This document shows positions 44,263 to 56,281 of a DNA stretch of 64,000 bases, piece by piece; the first letter of the stretch is position 1, and every line of letters starts with the position of its first letter. Both the position numbers and the translations under genes were made by a program. Below the pieces are notes generated by a model that worked only from the letters and a program-made list of their open reading frames with translations, was not told the DNA's origin and ran no database searches. This stretch comes from Thiomargarita sp. (lineage in GTDB: Bacteria > Pseudomonadota > Gammaproteobacteria > Beggiatoales > Beggiatoaceae), in the NCBI GenBank assembly GCA_020718845.1, contig DYRG01000005.1, positions 1 to 64,000 on the forward strand. The letters run 5' to 3'.

Positions 44263-45948
44263 TTACTCTAGCAAAGCACCTGAATTTTCAGTGACGCGCA
44301 TGACTTCTTCTAAACTTGTAATGCCAGAATATGTTTTGATCCAACCATCTTGTCTTAATGTTCTAAAACCTAATTGATTGGCAATTTTTCTCATTTCATT
44401 CGCGTGAGAACGGTTTAAAATAAGGGTTTGTAATTCAGGTGTAATGTACACCAATTCATAAATCCCAATTCGCCCTTTGTAACCCGTGTATTGACATTCA
44501 AAACAACCCACTGATTTCTTCCAATTTGGGGTTTCAACTTTGATTTCTTTGGGTAATAATTGCAAAGTTTGTTCTAAAATATCTTTAGGTGGATCAAAGG
44601 GTTGCGCACAATGCGGACACAAACGACGCACCAAACGTTGAGCTTGCACCGCTCGCACCGAAGTCGCCACTAAAAACGGCTCAACACCCATATCAATCAA
44701 GCGTGTAAAAGCACTTACCGCGTCATTGGTGTGCAAAGTGGATAATACCATGTGTCCAGTCAACGAAGCCTGTACAGCGATTTCAGCGGTTTCCACGTCA
44801 CGAATTTCCCCAATCATAATAATATCAGGGTCTTGGCGAAGAATTGCCCGCAAGGCGTGCGCAAAAGTATAGCCAATTTCACTGTGCGCTTGCACCTGCG
44901 TAACGTGGGGTAATTGATATTCGACGGGGTCTTCAACCGTAATAATTTTACGGGTATGATCGTTAATGTCGTCCAAAGTTGCATATAAAGTAGTGGATTT
45001 ACCCGACCCCGTCGGACCCGTCACTAAAACAATTCCATGCGGTTCATTCACCCATTTTTGAAATAATTTCAAATGATCGGAGAGAAATCCGAGTTGATTT
45101 AATCGACTGGTTTGTCGTTCTTTAGGCAACAAACGCATCACAATCGATTCGCCGTGCACGCCTGGTAAAGTAGAAACCCGAATATCTAATTCTTGCCCGC
45201 TTACTCGGATGTTGAGCCGCCCATCTTGCGGCAGTCGACGTTCTGAGATGTCTAATCCAGAAATCAATTTTACCCGAGATGCAATGGCTGGAAAACGCTC
45301 TTTTGGTAAATTCAAATGTTCTCTTAAAACCCCATCGACTCGATAACGCACATAGAAATGTCTTTCTTCAGGTTCGACGTGAACATCAGAAGCCCGTTGA
45401 TCCATTGCTTGAGAAAGCATATTGTTCACAAATTCAACGACTGGCGCACCTTCGGCTAATTCTTTTAAATGTCCGACATCATCTTGATCGCCAAACCACG
45501 AATTTTGTTGAAATTTTGTGAATAAATCCAATAGTTTATCTAAATCTTGATTTCTCGACAAATACCAATTAATTTGATGATTTGAAAAGGCTTGACTAAT
45601 GATTTCTTGCAACGTGGGATCAAGCGGATCACGAGATGTACAACTAATTGAATTATCTTGATTTTTCCAAGCCAAACATTGTTGATCAATCCACCAATCT
45701 TTTGAAATATTGCTCGTTTCAACCGCCGCTTGAATGGATTCGAGTTCGGGCAAATCTTTAAGCAATGGAAGGCTAAGTTGTTGACTTAAATGGAATAAAA
45801 CCACATCTTCCGACACCGCTCCCATTCGAATCAACACCGCCCCAAACCGTCCACCAAATCGTTGTTGAAATTCTAAAGCGCGTTGAATATCTTGTTCTGT
45901 AATTAGATTGGCTTGTTGCAATAATTCGCCGATGCGCGTTGTAAGCAT
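44263..45948 (-). CDS. gspE: Type II secretion / type IV pilus-type assembly ATPase (GspE-like)
   Basis: A 561-residue hexameric ATPase. The N-terminal T2SSE_N region (LITEQDIQRALEFQQRFGGRFGAVLIRMG) precedes QRASDVHVEPEERHFYVRYRVDGVL. Walker A is GPTGSGKSTTLYATL, with the Asp box and His box following (DPDIIMIGEIRDVETAEIAVQASLTGHMVLSTLHTND). A tetracysteine zinc site (CPHC...CFEC) is present. The TGHMVLSTLHTNDA and LPKER wording favours GspE over PilB. No other gsp or pil gene is near it, so the system is encoded elsewhere. Confidence 0.88.
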   Translation of the reverse strand: MLTTRIGELLQQANLITEQDIQRALEFQQRFGGRFGAVLIRMGAVSEDVVLFHLSQQLSLPLLKDLPELESIQAAVETSNISKDWWIDQQCLAWKNQDNSISCTSRDPLDPTLQEIISQAFSNHQINWYLSRNQDLDKLLDLFTKFQQNSWFGDQDDVGHLKELAEGAPVVEFVNNMLSQAMDQRASDVHVEPEERHFYVRYRVDGVLREHLNLPKERFPAIASRVKLISGLDISERRLPQDGRLNIRVSGQELDIRVSTLPGVHGESIVMRLLPKERQTSRLNQLGFLSDHLKLFQKWVNEPHGIVLVTGPTGSGKSTTLYATLDDINDHTRKIITVEDPVEYQLPHVTQVQAHSEIGYTFAHALRAILRQDPDIIMIGEIRDVETAEIAVQASLTGHMVLSTLHTNDAVSAFTRLIDMGVEPFLVATSVRAVQAQRLVRRLCPHCAQPFDPPKDILEQTLQLLPKEIKVETPNWKKSVGCFECQYTGYKGRIGIYELVYITPELQTLILNRSHANEMRKIANQLGFRTLRQDGWIKTYSGITSLEEVMRVTENSGALLE

Positions 45949-46100
45949 TGTTTTTTATGAGAAAGGAAAGTTGATTTGGAAAATTATATAATAAGTTTTA
46001 ACAACTATCTAGGCAATAGAATGTTTTTTGATATAATTCACAAAAATAAATAAACGATACCAATTTTAAACAAAATAATGAAGAGATGCTTTAATTTTCT

Positions 46101-46598
46101 ATGCAAGAAACTGAACACGAGAAATGGATATTTCACGCGCTGAAATTAGCGGATCGGGCAGCGAAAATGGGTGAAATACCAGTTGGAGCGGTGGCAATTT
46201 GGCAAGGTAAAATCGTTGGTGAAGGCTGGAATCAGCCTATTTTTCAACAAGATGCGACAGCTCACGCTGAAATCCTTGCATTGCGGGCGGCGGGTCAAAT
46301 TTTAAAAAATTACCGTTTGCCAGAAGTGGATTTGTATGTCACGCTTGAACCGTGCGCGATGTGTGCGGGAGCGATGATTCATGCACGCATTAAACATTTG
46401 ATTTTTGGCGCATTTGATCTCAAAACAGGGGCGGCGGGCAGTGTGTTTGATGTTTTAATCGATCCCCGCCATAATCATAGACTTAGCGTGACGGGTGGGG
46501 TGTTAGCCGATATTTGTGGACAACGTTTGAGCGATTTCTTCAAATCCCGTCGTCTTCAAAAAAAATATAGAGCAAAATTAGACGAACAAGATAGCTAA
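46101..46598 (+). CDS. tadA: tRNA-specific adenosine deaminase TadA
   Basis: A 165-residue enzyme that makes inosine at the wobble position of tRNA-Arg(ACG). The zinc/catalytic motifs are HAEIL (in ATAHAEILALRAAG) and PCAMCAGAMIHARI, and the family start EKWIFHALKLADRAAKMGEIPVGAV is present. Length matches E. coli TadA (167). It stands alone with a TATAAT at 46032-46037 upstream, and mutS follows after 160 bp in which I see no gene. Confidence 0.96.
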   Translation: MQETEHEKWIFHALKLADRAAKMGEIPVGAVAIWQGKIVGEGWNQPIFQQDATAHAEILALRAAGQILKNYRLPEVDLYVTLEPCAMCAGAMIHARIKHLIFGAFDLKTGAAGSVFDVLIDPRHNHRLSVTGGVLADICGQRLSDFFKSRRLQKKYRAKLDEQDS

Positions 46599-46760
46599 AT
46601 CTTGAAGAACTTTTAGTTCAAAAACATTAGTTGAATAATGTATAAAAATACATAACAACTCTATTGTGATTTTATATTTTAAAAATAAACAAAATTGCAT
46701 TCAATGCTAAAAAAAGCCGATAATTTAGCGTTTTCAAAATGGTTTAGAGATTAAAATAAA

Positions 46761-49328
46761 ATGGCTGATTTTCAAGAACATACCCCGATGATGCAGCAAT
46801 ATTTGCGCATTAAGGCTGAATATTCCGACGTGCTGTTGTTTTATCGAATGGGCGATTTTTATGAGTTATTTTATGAAGATGCGCAAACCGCGTCGAAATT
46901 GCTCGATATTACGCTCACTGCACGCGGAAAAAGTGGCGGCGATCCGATTCCGATGGCGGGCGTGCCGTATCATGCGGTCGATGGCTATTTGGCGAAATTG
47001 GTGCGGTTGGGCGTATCGGTGGCGATTTGCGAGCAAGTCTCTGAACCAGATGGAAAAAATCCCGTCGAACGTCGCGTCGTGCGCATTGTCACCGCTGGCA
47101 CTTTGACCGAAGAAACCCTGCTCGACGAACGCCGCGATAATTTATTGGTTGCAGCCCACACTGAGGATGGGGTTTTAATCGGCATCGCCGCGCTCGATCT
47201 CAGCAGCGGACGCTTTATAATTCAAGAGGTTAGAGGTCAATCCGCACTCGATACCGAACTCGCCCGTTTAAATCCCGCCGAATTATTAGTCAGCGAACAA
47301 ACTTCTTTAACTTTTTCAACTAATTACAAACCAAGTCGTCGACCTGTGTGGTATTTTGGTCAAGACACCGCAAAACGTCTGTTAAATCAACAATTTGGCA
47401 CGCAAGAATTGCGAGGTTTTGGGGCGGAAGACATGACAGTTGCGATTGCGGCGGCGGGTTGTTTGTTGCAATATGCAAACGACACCCAAAAAGCCGCCTT
47501 GCCGCATTTGCAAAGCCTGCGCGTCGAACGCCACGACGAAGCGATTGTTTTAGATGTCGCGGCACGACGAAATTTAGAATTAGATAACCCATTGATTGGA
47601 AACATAAATAGCAGTTTATCGGGATTAATGGATCGTTGCGCAACCCCAATGGGAAGCCGATTATTGCGGCGTTGGCTGCAAAGACCCTTGCGAGATCGTT
47701 GGATTTTAGAACAACGTTTAGACGCGGTCGATGAATTATTAAAAAGCATTTATAATCAACAAGTTATTTCATTGCTGCGAGGCATCGGCGACATCGAACG
47801 GATTTTAGCACGAGTGGCATTGCGCAGTGCTCGACCGCGTGATTTGGTGCATTTGCGCACTGCATTTGAACGGTTGCCGCTGTTGCAAATCGAATTAAAA
47901 CAACTTTCCTCTCCAAAATTAAAAGAACTTGCTCTCAATATTCAAACCTTTCCGCATTTGTACGAGTTATTACAAAAAGGACTTTTAGAAAACCCCGCAC
48001 AAATCATTCGTGAAGGTGGCGTGATTGCAAATGGATTTGATCCAGAATTAGATGAATTACGTCAATTAAGTGAAAATGTTGATGGTTTCTTGATCAATTT
48101 AGAGCAACGTGAGAAAGAACGCACGGGTTTGGCGAATTTAAAAGTCGGTTTCAATCGTGTGCATGGTTATTACATTGAATTAAATCGTTCACAAGCCGAT
48201 AAAATCCCCGCAGATTATCATCGTCGACAAACCTTAAAAGGCACAGAACGTTATATTACACCAGAATTAAAATCTTTTGAAGATAAAGCATTAAGTGCGA
48301 GAGAACGGGCATTAGCTCGGGAGAAATATCTTTACGAAAGAATTTTAGATGAACTCATTGATAATATTCCCGAATTACAACAGAGTGCAATTGCGCTCGC
48401 AGAATTAGATGTATTGCATAATTTAGCCGAACGTGCAGAAACTTTGCGTTTTAATCGTCCAACCTTTCAAAATAGCATTGGAATTAACATAGAAAATGGT
48501 CGTCATCCTGTGGTTGAATCGTTATTGGAAAATGCTTTTACACCTAATGATGTTTTTTTAAATCCACAACGTCGACTTCTTTTAATTACAGGTGCAAACA
48601 TGGCGGGTAAATCAGTCTTTATGCGGCAAACCGCTTTGATTGTTATTTTGGCGCATATTGGAAGTTTTGTTCCCGCTGATCAAGCGATTATAGGAAAAGT
48701 CGATCGAATCTTTACAAGAATTGGAGCAAGTGATGATGTGGCGGGTGGAAGATCGACCTTTATGGTTGAAATGACAGAAACCGCTAATATTCTTCATAAT
48801 GCAACTGAGCAAAGTTTGGTTTTAATGGATGAAATTGGGAGAGGAACAAGCACTTTTGATGGGCTTTCTTTAGCGTGGGCGTGTGCAGAACATCTTGCAA
48901 AGAAAGTGAAAGCACTTTGTTTATTTGCAACCCATTATTTTGAATTAACGCAACTTCCTAATTTACATAGTAATATTTCAAACGTTCATTTAGATGCCGT
49001 TGAGCAAGCGGATAAACTTATTTTCTTACATCAAGTGAAAGAAGGCGCAGCAAATAAAAGCTATGGACTACAAGTGGCAGCATTAGCGGGCGTGCCAAGA
49101 GAAGTCATTCAACAAGCAAAGAAACGTTTGAAACAATTAGAGAAACAACAAAGCCATTTAATTCAACCTGAGCAGCCGCTGATCTTTGAAACAAAAGAAG
49201 AAGTGATTCCTCAAAATGTTCAATTACTTTTAAATGAACTTTCTTTATTAAAACCCGATGAAATGAGTCCAAAACAAGCCTTAACCGCGCTTTATCGATT
49301 TAAAGAACTTTCTAACATGATTGGTTGA
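46761..49328 (+). CDS. mutS: DNA mismatch repair protein MutS
   Basis: An 855-residue MutS. The mismatch-reading Phe-X-Glu motif is intact ([13 protein letters not shown]), as are connector, lever and clamp regions ([12 protein letters not shown]). The ATPase has Walker [14 protein letters not shown] (~611), the STFMVEMTE signature, Walker [17 protein letters not shown] and a TSxxDG-type helix. It is full length. The C-terminal 37 bp overlap the convergent rseC 3' end. Activity of MutS would influence the stability of the (GATT)9 tract elsewhere in the window. Confidence 0.98.
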   Translation: MADFQEHTPMMQQYLRIKAEYSDVLLFYRMGDFYELFYEDAQTASKLLDITLTARGKSGGDPIPMAGVPYHAVDGYLAKLVRLGVSVAICEQVSEPDGKNPVERRVVRIVTAGTLTEETLLDERRDNLLVAAHTEDGVLIGIAALDLSSGRFIIQEVRGQSALDTELARLNPAELLVSEQTSLTFSTNYKPSRRPVWYFGQDTAKRLLNQQFGTQELRGFGAEDMTVAIAAAGCLLQYANDTQKAALPHLQSLRVERHDEAIVLDVAARRNLELDNPLIGNINSSLSGLMDRCATPMGSRLLRRWLQRPLRDRWILEQRLDAVDELLKSIYNQQVISLLRGIGDIERILARVALRSARPRDLVHLRTAFERLPLLQIELKQLSSPKLKELALNIQTFPHLYELLQKGLLENPAQIIREGGVIANGFDPELDELRQLSENVDGFLINLEQREKERTGLANLKVGFNRVHGYYIELNRSQADKIPADYHRRQTLKGTERYITPELKSFEDKALSARERALAREKYLYERILDELIDNIPELQQSAIALAELDVLHNLAERAETLRFNRPTFQNSIGINIENGRHPVVESLLENAFTPNDVFLNPQRRLLLITGANMAGKSVFMRQTALIVILAHIGSFVPADQAIIGKVDRIFTRIGASDDVAGGRSTFMVEMTETANILHNATEQSLVLMDEIGRGTSTFDGLSLAWACAEHLAKKVKALCLFATHYFELTQLPNLHSNISNVHLDAVEQADKLIFLHQVKEGAANKSYGLQVAALAGVPREVIQQAKKRLKQLEKQQSHLIQPEQPLIFETKEEVIPQNVQLLLNELSLLKPDEMSPKQALTALYRFKELSNMIG

Positions 49329-49753
49329 TAATTAGGGTTTCTATTTGTTTTTTGACTCATCAAATAAGCAATCAAAAAACCGATGGCAAAACCACTTAAA
49401 CTTGCAATGCCAATCCACAAATCGTTTAAAGGTGCAAAAAGCATTTGTGCAATAAAACCAAAGATAAATAACAATAAAATGGGAAACAAATAGATCAAAA
49501 AAGCCGATTTCAAAAAAGTCGTTTCTAATAAACCAACCGTGATATAATCACCTTGTTTCGCATTGAGGGTATTGGGTAGTTTCAAACGATGTTGAGCGCG
49601 GTGAGCAAAAAAATCCGCTAATAGATTTGTAGAACAGCTTCCTTCGGCTTGACAAGTTCCGCACATTCCACGTCGATGAATTTCTACAAATGCCCATTGA
49701 GAACCGTCGGTTTCAACAAAGGTTTCAATAATTTGTGCAGTTTCTTTTAACAT
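49292..49753 (-). CDS. rseC: RseC/MucC-family (SoxR-reducing) membrane protein
   Basis: A 153-residue inner-membrane protein. The Cys-rich N-terminal domain has the family motif [12 protein letters not shown], followed by two membrane helices ([19 protein letters not shown] and [18 protein letters not shown]). RseC proteins reduce SoxR or modulate sigma-E in gammaproteobacteria, usually in rpoE-rseABC; here it is separate. It overlaps mutS tail to tail and is divergent from the yejA-like gene 35 bp away. Confidence 0.85.
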   Translation of the reverse strand: MLKETAQIIETFVETDGSQWAFVEIHRRGMCGTCQAEGSCSTNLLADFFAHRAQHRLKLPNTLNAKQGDYITVGLLETTFLKSAFLIYLFPILLLFIFGFIAQMLFAPLNDLWIGIASLSGFAIGFLIAYLMSQKTNRNPNYQPIMLESSLNR

Positions 49754-49787
49754 TCTTTCAATCCTTACGTTTAAAAAAGAGGAAATT

Positions 49788-51569
49788 ATGAGAGTTTTAT
49801 TATTTCTAAGTTGTTTAATGCTTCAACAAATAGTCCTTGCAGATCATGCAATTACATGGGGAACAACCCCTAAATATTCCGCTGGTTTTTCTCATTTTGA
49901 TTATGTTAATCCCAATGCACCTGTGGGAGGAACGTTGGTTTTAGCGGCGACTGGAAGTTTTGATTCTCTCAATCCTTATTTGCTCAAAGGAATCGCCGCC
50001 GAAGGATTAGGTTTGTTATTTGATACTTTAATGGCAAGTAGTATGGATGAGCATTTAACTTCTTATGGTTTATTGGCGGAAGATGCAACCCTTTCTGAAG
50101 ACAAATTATCAATTACATTTCGTTTGAACAAAAAGGCAATTTTTTCTAATGGAAAACCCGTTACGGCAGCAGATGTCAAGTTTTCATTTGAAACCTTAAT
50201 GAGTGACATTGCAAATCCACATTACAAGGTATATTGGGCTGATATAAAAAATTGTCAAGTGATTGATGAAAAAACAGTACGTTTTAATTTCAAACGTGAA
50301 AATCGAGAACTTCATGTGATTATTGGACAAATGCCAGTCTTTTCAAAAGATTGGTTAGAAGGTGAGGATTTTATTAAAACAACGTTGAAGAAACCCGTTG
50401 CAAGTGGACGTTATTTAATTGAGAGTTATGATTTAGGAAAAAATATCACTTTTAAACGCAATCCAGATTATTGGGGAAAAGATTTAAATGTCAACAAAGG
50501 AATGTATAATTTTGAGCATATCAAATATAAATACTATCAAGATATGACCGTTCAATTAGAAGCCTTAAAAGCGGGTGATTTTGATTTTATGGATATTTCT
50601 AGCTCAAAACAATGGGTGACTGAAATGAAAGGTGCAAAATTTGAAAGTGGTGAATTACAAAAAACCATGCTCAAACATCAAAATAACGCGGGAATGCAGG
50701 CGTTTGTTTTTAATTTAAGAAAGCCTTTTTTTCAAGATATTAAAGTGAGAAAAGCGGTTAATTTAGCATACGATTTTGAATGGGCAAATGACAATCTTTT
50801 CTATAAACAATACACACGTTGTCACAGTTATTTTAGTAATTCAGAATTAGCTGCGCCACCTTTGCCAACTAAAGAAGAATTAATTTTATTAGAACCTTTT
50901 CGTTCACAATTGCCAGAAAATGTTTTTTCTAAAGAGTGGAATCCTGTTAATACAAATCCGCCTAATAGTTTGAGAAACAATTTACTTCAAGCAAAGCAAC
51001 TTTTAGAAGAAGCGGGTTGGAAAGTGCCCGAAGGTCAGCAATTTCTAAAAAACAAACAAGGTGAAGAACTACGTTTCACCATTTTGTTAGTTGAGAAAGC
51101 ATTTGAACGTATTGTTGCTCCGTTTGTGAAGAACTTAATGAAATTAGGTATTCAAGTTGAGTATCGAATTGTTGATCCCGCTCTTTATAAACAACGGGTA
51201 GAAACTTTTAATTACGATATGATTGTTGCGAGCTTTCCACAATCACAAATGCCGGGTAATGAACAACTTGGTTTCTGGCATTCATCTTCTGCAAAACAAA
51301 ATGGTTCTCGCAATTACATTGGTTTAGAGAATCCAGCGATTGATAATTTAGTGGATAAAGTTATTCAAGCGAGTAATCATTCGGATATGAAAACTGCCAT
51401 TCATGCGTTAGATCGAGTGTTATTGCACGGAGAATATATTGTTCCAAATTGGTTTATTGATGCGCATCGAGTGGTATATAGAAACAAATTTGGGCAACCA
51501 GAGAAACTTCCTTTGTATTATCCTAATGGAGAAAGCGTTTTATTAGCCACTTGGTGGATGAAAAACTAA
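49788..51569 (+). CDS. ABC transporter peptide-binding protein (YejA-like, family 5)
   Basis: A 593-residue periplasmic binding protein with a signal peptide (cleavage near VLA-DH). [29 protein letters not shown], then [12 protein letters not shown] and a GLLFDTLM segment match YejA, and the family-5 signature [19 protein letters not shown] is present. YejA delivers peptides (and microcin C in enterics) to YejBEF. No yejB/E/F is adjacent; the gene is followed tail to tail by uvrB with a 4-bp overlap. AGAGGAAA precedes the ATG. Confidence 0.9.
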   Translation: MRVLLFLSCLMLQQIVLADHAITWGTTPKYSAGFSHFDYVNPNAPVGGTLVLAATGSFDSLNPYLLKGIAAEGLGLLFDTLMASSMDEHLTSYGLLAEDATLSEDKLSITFRLNKKAIFSNGKPVTAADVKFSFETLMSDIANPHYKVYWADIKNCQVIDEKTVRFNFKRENRELHVIIGQMPVFSKDWLEGEDFIKTTLKKPVASGRYLIESYDLGKNITFKRNPDYWGKDLNVNKGMYNFEHIKYKYYQDMTVQLEALKAGDFDFMDISSSKQWVTEMKGAKFESGELQKTMLKHQNNAGMQAFVFNLRKPFFQDIKVRKAVNLAYDFEWANDNLFYKQYTRCHSYFSNSELAAPPLPTKEELILLEPFRSQLPENVFSKEWNPVNTNPPNSLRNNLLQAKQLLEEAGWKVPEGQQFLKNKQGEELRFTILLVEKAFERIVAPFVKNLMKLGIQVEYRIVDPALYKQRVETFNYDMIVASFPQSQMPGNEQLGFWHSSSAKQNGSRNYIGLENPAIDNLVDKVIQASNHSDMKTAIHALDRVLLHGEYIVPNWFIDAHRVVYRNKFGQPEKLPLYYPNGESVLLATWWMKN

Positions 51570-53560
51570 TAAAATAATAACTGGTTTCTCAATTGTTTGA
51601 TTAAATCACGAGTTTTCGCGGCTTTTTCAAATTCTAAGTTGCTCGCAAGTTTTAACATTTCTTTTTCTAATTTCTTGATTTTTTTAGCTAATTCATCTGG
51701 TGAGAGCATTTCAAAATTTTTAGGTAACACAAACTTAGGTTGTTCAACGGTTTCTTGATGGGTTTCTAAAATATCATTGACTGCTTTGTGAATACCAATG
51801 GGTGTGATATTGTTTTGTTGATTAAAAAGAATTTGTTTTGCACGTCGACGATCGGTTTCTGCAATGGCGCGTTGCATTGAATTAGTGATTTTATCCGCGT
51901 AAAGAATGGCTTTACCATTGAGGTTTCTCGCTGCCCGCCCAATAGTTTGAATTAACGACCTTTCTGAACGTAAGAAACCTTCTTTATCTGCATCTAAAAT
52001 TGCCACCAAAGAAACTTCCGGCATATCTAAGCCTTCTCGCAATAAATTAATGCCTACCAATACATCAAAAATACCTAATCGCAAATCTCTAATAATTTCA
52101 ACCCGTTCGACGGTATCAATATCCGAATGCAAATAACGCACTTTGGTATTATGTTCTCGCAAATAATCTGTTAAATCTTCGGACATTCTTTTCGTTAAAG
52201 TGGTGACTAAAACGCGCTCGTTTTTAGAAACCCGTAAATGGATTTCTGAGAGTAAATCATCGACCTGTGTTAAAACAGGACGAACTTCGATTTCTGGATC
52301 AATTAAACCGGTTGGACGAACCACTTGTTCAACGATTTGTTGGGCGTGTTCTGATTCATAGACGCTTGGTGTTGCAGAAACAAAAATCATTTGAGGTGCA
52401 AGTCTTTCAAATTCCTCAAATTTTAGCGGTCGATTATCTAATGCGGACGGTAATCTAAAGCCATAAAGTGTTAAAGTTTCTTTGCGAGAACGGTCGCCTT
52501 TGAACATTGCACCGATTTGAGGAATGGTAACGTGCGATTCATCGATAATTAACAAAGCATTCGATGGTAAATAATCAAATAAAGTTGGCGGTGGTTCTCC
52601 TGCATTTCTACCCGATAAATAACGTGAATAATTTTCTATTCCCGAACAATAACCGACTTGATTAATCATTTCTATATCGTAAAGGGTGCGTTCTTCTAAA
52701 CGTTGGGCTTCGACTAATTTATTTGAATTTCTTAATTCTTCTAAGCGTTGTTTTAATTCAACTTTGATGTGTTCGACGGCTTTTAATAAAACATCACGAG
52801 GCGTAACATAATGCGTTTTTGGATAAATAGTCACGCGAGGAATTTTATTTCCCAAATGCCCCGTAATGGGATCAAAATAACGGATAGAATCGATTTCATC
52901 ATCAAATAATTCAATGCGAATGGCTTCCTTTTCAGATTCGGCAGGAAAAATATCAATAATTTCTCCGCGCACGCGATACATTCCACGATCTAATGCAATG
53001 TCATTTCTAGTGTATTGCAACTCGGCTAAACGTCTTAAAACAACTCGTTGATCAATTTTCTCTCCGCGCACCAAATGCAAAATCATTTTCATGTACCAAT
53101 CGGGATCGCCTAAACCGTAAATCGCTGAAACGGTTGCAATAATTATCGCATCGGGACGTTCCAACATTGCTTTGGTCGCAGAAAGCCGCATTTGTTCAAT
53201 ATGTGCGTTAATAGACGCATCTTTTTCGATGTAAGTGTTTGAACTTGGTAGATATGCTTCGGGTTGATAATAATCGTAATACGAAACGAAATATTCCACC
53301 GAATTATGGGGAAAAAATTCCTTCATTTCGCCATATAATTGTGCAGCTAAGGTCTTGTTTGGAGCGAGAATTAAGCTCGGACGTTGGACTTTTTCAATCA
53401 CGTTCGCAATCGTAAAAGTTTTTCCAGAACCCGTCACGCCCAATAAAGTTTGATGAGAAAAGCCTTGTTCTAACCCATTGATTAATTGAATAATTGCCGT
53501 AGGTTGATCGCCCGCTGGTTTGTAAGGTGATTGTAAAGTGAAAGCTGTAAAATCTGACAT
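51566..53560 (-). CDS. uvrB: UvrABC excinuclease subunit B
   Basis: A 664-residue damage-verifying helicase of nucleotide excision repair. Walker A is [16 protein letters not shown]. The beta-hairpin region [22 protein letters not shown] and the helicase motifs ([51 protein letters not shown]) are intact, and the C-terminal UVR domain ([16 protein letters not shown]) is present. I see no LexA-type box in the upstream gap. The gene is full length. Confidence 0.98.
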   Translation of the reverse strand: MSDFTAFTLQSPYKPAGDQPTAIIQLINGLEQGFSHQTLLGVTGSGKTFTIANVIEKVQRPSLILAPNKTLAAQLYGEMKEFFPHNSVEYFVSYYDYYQPEAYLPSSNTYIEKDASINAHIEQMRLSATKAMLERPDAIIIATVSAIYGLGDPDWYMKMILHLVRGEKIDQRVVLRRLAELQYTRNDIALDRGMYRVRGEIIDIFPAESEKEAIRIELFDDEIDSIRYFDPITGHLGNKIPRVTIYPKTHYVTPRDVLLKAVEHIKVELKQRLEELRNSNKLVEAQRLEERTLYDIEMINQVGYCSGIENYSRYLSGRNAGEPPPTLFDYLPSNALLIIDESHVTIPQIGAMFKGDRSRKETLTLYGFRLPSALDNRPLKFEEFERLAPQMIFVSATPSVYESEHAQQIVEQVVRPTGLIDPEIEVRPVLTQVDDLLSEIHLRVSKNERVLVTTLTKRMSEDLTDYLREHNTKVRYLHSDIDTVERVEIIRDLRLGIFDVLVGINLLREGLDMPEVSLVAILDADKEGFLRSERSLIQTIGRAARNLNGKAILYADKITNSMQRAIAETDRRRAKQILFNQQNNITPIGIHKAVNDILETHQETVEQPKFVLPKNFEMLSPDELAKKIKKLEKEMLKLASNLEFEKAAKTRDLIKQLRNQLLFY

Positions 53561-53632
53561 AGCAATTTTTTTTAGTCAAGAAATGAAAATGATAGTAAAA
53601 TAAGCTAATTATAACTCACAGAGGAATTCTCC

Positions 53633-53851
53633 ATGCCTTATTTTATTTATAAAGTTTTTGCCGATAAAAAATTAGAGAAAATCACCAGCTTTCCTAAATT
53701 TATTGAAGCAAAACAAGAAGCTAAAACATTACGCGCTGCTTTAACGAGTGAAGATCGGTATCAAGTTAAAATCATTTTTGCTCAAAATGAAACCGCCGCT
53801 GAAATGTTATTAAAAGAAGAACGAGAGTATCAACCCGATGGCGACGATTAA
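53633..53851 (+). CDS. Small conserved hypothetical protein
   Basis: A 72-residue soluble protein with GAGGAA before the ATG. It begins MPYFIYKVFADKKLEKITSF, a beta-strand start, and continues with an amphipathic helix (FIEAKQEAKTLRAAL). It has a very acidic end. It lies 24 bp upstream of the hybrid kinase and is on the same strand, so they may be cotranscribed. I recognise no named family. Confidence 0.6.
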   Translation: MPYFIYKVFADKKLEKITSFPKFIEAKQEAKTLRAALTSEDRYQVKIIFAQNETAAEMLLKEEREYQPDGDD

Positions 53852-53875
53852 AGGATTACAACAAAAGGAAAATTC

Positions 53876-56281
53876 GTGAAAATTTTGAAGAAACTGAACT
53901 CACAATGGTTAGTTGCTGGGGGCGTAATTACAGTTCTAACTTTGTTAGTTGTACTTACTGTAATGGCGCTTTCTCGTTTGGACATTATTCATAATCAAAT
54001 GCGTAATGTGGTCACTAAAACTTATGTTAAAAGTGAATTATTAAATGCTCTACATCGCATTTCAATGCAGCGCTTATTTAATTTGCAAGGAATGCTAATT
54101 GTTGATGATCCTTTTAATCGAGAAAAGTTATATCAAGATTTTATTTTCTTAGCAAGTGAATTTTTAACAGTACGTCAAGATTTATTTAAACTTAATTTAA
54201 GTGAGAGAGAACGAGAATACCTCGATCAAACCCGTGAAGCGAGTCAAGAAAGTTCTAAAATACGTCAAGAAATTGCTCAATTAATTGTCGCTGAACAACT
54301 TGAAGATGCGCGCTCTTTAATTCATGACAAAATTATGCCTTACTATATGAAATCGTTTGGAGGATTACAAGAATTATTGCTCTTTCAAAAAGAATCAAAA
54401 CGCATTTCTGAAGGACAAGCAAATGATGCGTATCTTGATACACAACTGCTCCTAGCTTCATCGGGAGGAATTGCATTATTTATTGGTATTATTGTAAGTA
54501 TTGTAGTATTAAGAGAAAATCGTCGAACTTACACTGCAAAAAATCAAGCTGAAGCCTTAGCAGAATACCGCGAAGAAGTGCTCGATGCAATGAATGAAGA
54601 ATTAGCCGCTCGAAATGAAGAACTTTCTATTTTAAATAAAAACCTCAAAACCACTATTCGTGATTTGAAATCTGCTAAATATAATGCCGAAATTGCAACG
54701 CGAACAAAAGGTGAATTTCTTGCTAATATGAGCCATGAAATTCGCACGCCCTTAAATGGAATTATTGGGATTACTTCATTATTAGAAGAAACCTCTTTAA
54801 GTTCAGTGCAAAAAGATTATGTTCAAACAATTAAAGGAAGTGGCGATATTCTTTTATCTTTGATTAATGATATTTTAGATTTTTCAAAGATGGAAGCGGG
54901 TAAATTACAGTTAGAAAATAATCCATTTAGTATTTATGAATGTGTTGAATCTGGATTAGATTTAATTGCAGCTCGAGCAGCGAGTAAAAACTTAGAATTA
55001 TTAACAAGTTTCTCTCCAGACTTACCCGAAAAAGTAAGCGGTGATGTTACTAGAATTCGACAAATTTTAGTTAATTTGTTAAGTAATGCAGTAAAATTCA
55101 CTGAAACAGGTGAAATTCATGTTAAGGTTTCTGCTGAAATCATTAGCGATGAGAAAATTGCTATTACAATTTCAGTAAAAGATACGGGAATGGGAATTCC
55201 AAAAAGTCGTATTCAAATGCTATTTGAAGCCTTTAATCAACTTGACTCATCAACTACGAGAAAGTTTGGGGGAACAGGTTTAGGATTAAGCATTAGTAAG
55301 GAATTAAGTCAATTAATGGGCGGGGCTTTGTGGGTAGAAAGCGAAGAAGGAAAAGGTTCAACTTTTTCATATAAAATAGTGGTAGGAAAAATCCTTTCAG
55401 AAACCTCCATTTATTTACAATCAAATCTTTTTAATCAGAAACGAGTTTTAATTGCAGATGATAATTCAAATACTTGTGATATACTGCATCAATATTTTAA
55501 TCTCTGGGGAATGGAAACCTGTATTAGTCATAGTGCAAATAATGTAAGAATTATGTTAGAGAAAAACAATTATCAATTTGATTTAATTGTGATCGATATG
55601 GAAATGGGTGGAATGAATGGTATTTTATTATGTCAACAATTACATAGTCTTCCAGAAACCCAACACATTCCTATTTTGTTAATGGTTTCCTTTGGTTCAA
55701 TTGCATGGCAAGATGAGGAAAATAGAGTACTATTTAAAACATATATTCATAAACCTATTAAAATAAAAAATCTCTATGAATGTATTTGTGAATGCTTTGA
55801 TCATTCTATAGAAAAAGTAAAGAATATTCATCCACAAAGTATTGAATCAATACAAACAACAGGTGCAACGCCAACTAAGGAGCAAAAACCATTGCGTATT
55901 TTATTAGCTGAAGATAATCTTGTAAATCAAAAGGTTGCATTACTTCTTTTGCAAAAAATCGGTTATCGTGCTGACATTGCAAATAACGGCGCAGAAGCCG
56001 TCAATATATTTGTAAATCAACAATATGATGTTATCCTAATGGATATGCAAATGCCAAAAATGGATGGCATTGAAGCAACTCAAAAAATTCGTCAAGAATA
56101 TCAAAACCTTCCGCGACCCTATATCATTGCAATGACCGCTCATGCAATGGCTGGATATAGAGAAACTTGCATTGAAGCTGGCATGGATGATTATGTAACA
56201 AAACCTGTTAATCGAGATGCGTTAGCCGAAGCATTACAACGTGCAGCAACTGCCATTGAAGAACGGAATGCAAAATCATGA
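53876..56281 (+). CDS. Hybrid sensor histidine kinase with two receiver domains
   Basis: An 801-residue inner-membrane kinase from a GTG start (AAGGAAAA upstream). TM1 (~12-34) and TM2 (~199-220) bracket a helical periplasmic sensor. A coiled coil leads to HisKA with the phospho-accepting His287 in [13 protein letters not shown]. The HATPase shows the N box ([14 protein letters not shown]), the DTGMGIP motif and [16 protein letters not shown]1 has Asp574 with a Lys in HKPI, and REC2 has Asp723 in [11 protein letters not shown]. There is no HPt domain, so a separate phosphotransfer protein is needed. The signal is unknown. The stop overlaps the glmM start. Confidence 0.93.
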   Translation: MKILKKLNSQWLVAGGVITVLTLLVVLTVMALSRLDIIHNQMRNVVTKTYVKSELLNALHRISMQRLFNLQGMLIVDDPFNREKLYQDFIFLASEFLTVRQDLFKLNLSEREREYLDQTREASQESSKIRQEIAQLIVAEQLEDARSLIHDKIMPYYMKSFGGLQELLLFQKESKRISEGQANDAYLDTQLLLASSGGIALFIGIIVSIVVLRENRRTYTAKNQAEALAEYREEVLDAMNEELAARNEELSILNKNLKTTIRDLKSAKYNAEIATRTKGEFLANMSHEIRTPLNGIIGITSLLEETSLSSVQKDYVQTIKGSGDILLSLINDILDFSKMEAGKLQLENNPFSIYECVESGLDLIAARAASKNLELLTSFSPDLPEKVSGDVTRIRQILVNLLSNAVKFTETGEIHVKVSAEIISDEKIAITISVKDTGMGIPKSRIQMLFEAFNQLDSSTTRKFGGTGLGLSISKELSQLMGGALWVESEEGKGSTFSYKIVVGKILSETSIYLQSNLFNQKRVLIADDNSNTCDILHQYFNLWGMETCISHSANNVRIMLEKNNYQFDLIVIDMEMGGMNGILLCQQLHSLPETQHIPILLMVSFGSIAWQDEENRVLFKTYIHKPIKIKNLYECICECFDHSIEKVKNIHPQSIESIQTTGATPTKEQKPLRILLAEDNLVNQKVALLLLQKIGYRADIANNGAEAVNIFVNQQYDVILMDMQMPKMDGIEATQKIRQEYQNLPRPYIIAMTAHAMAGYRETCIEAGMDDYVTKPVNRDALAEALQRAATAIEERNAKS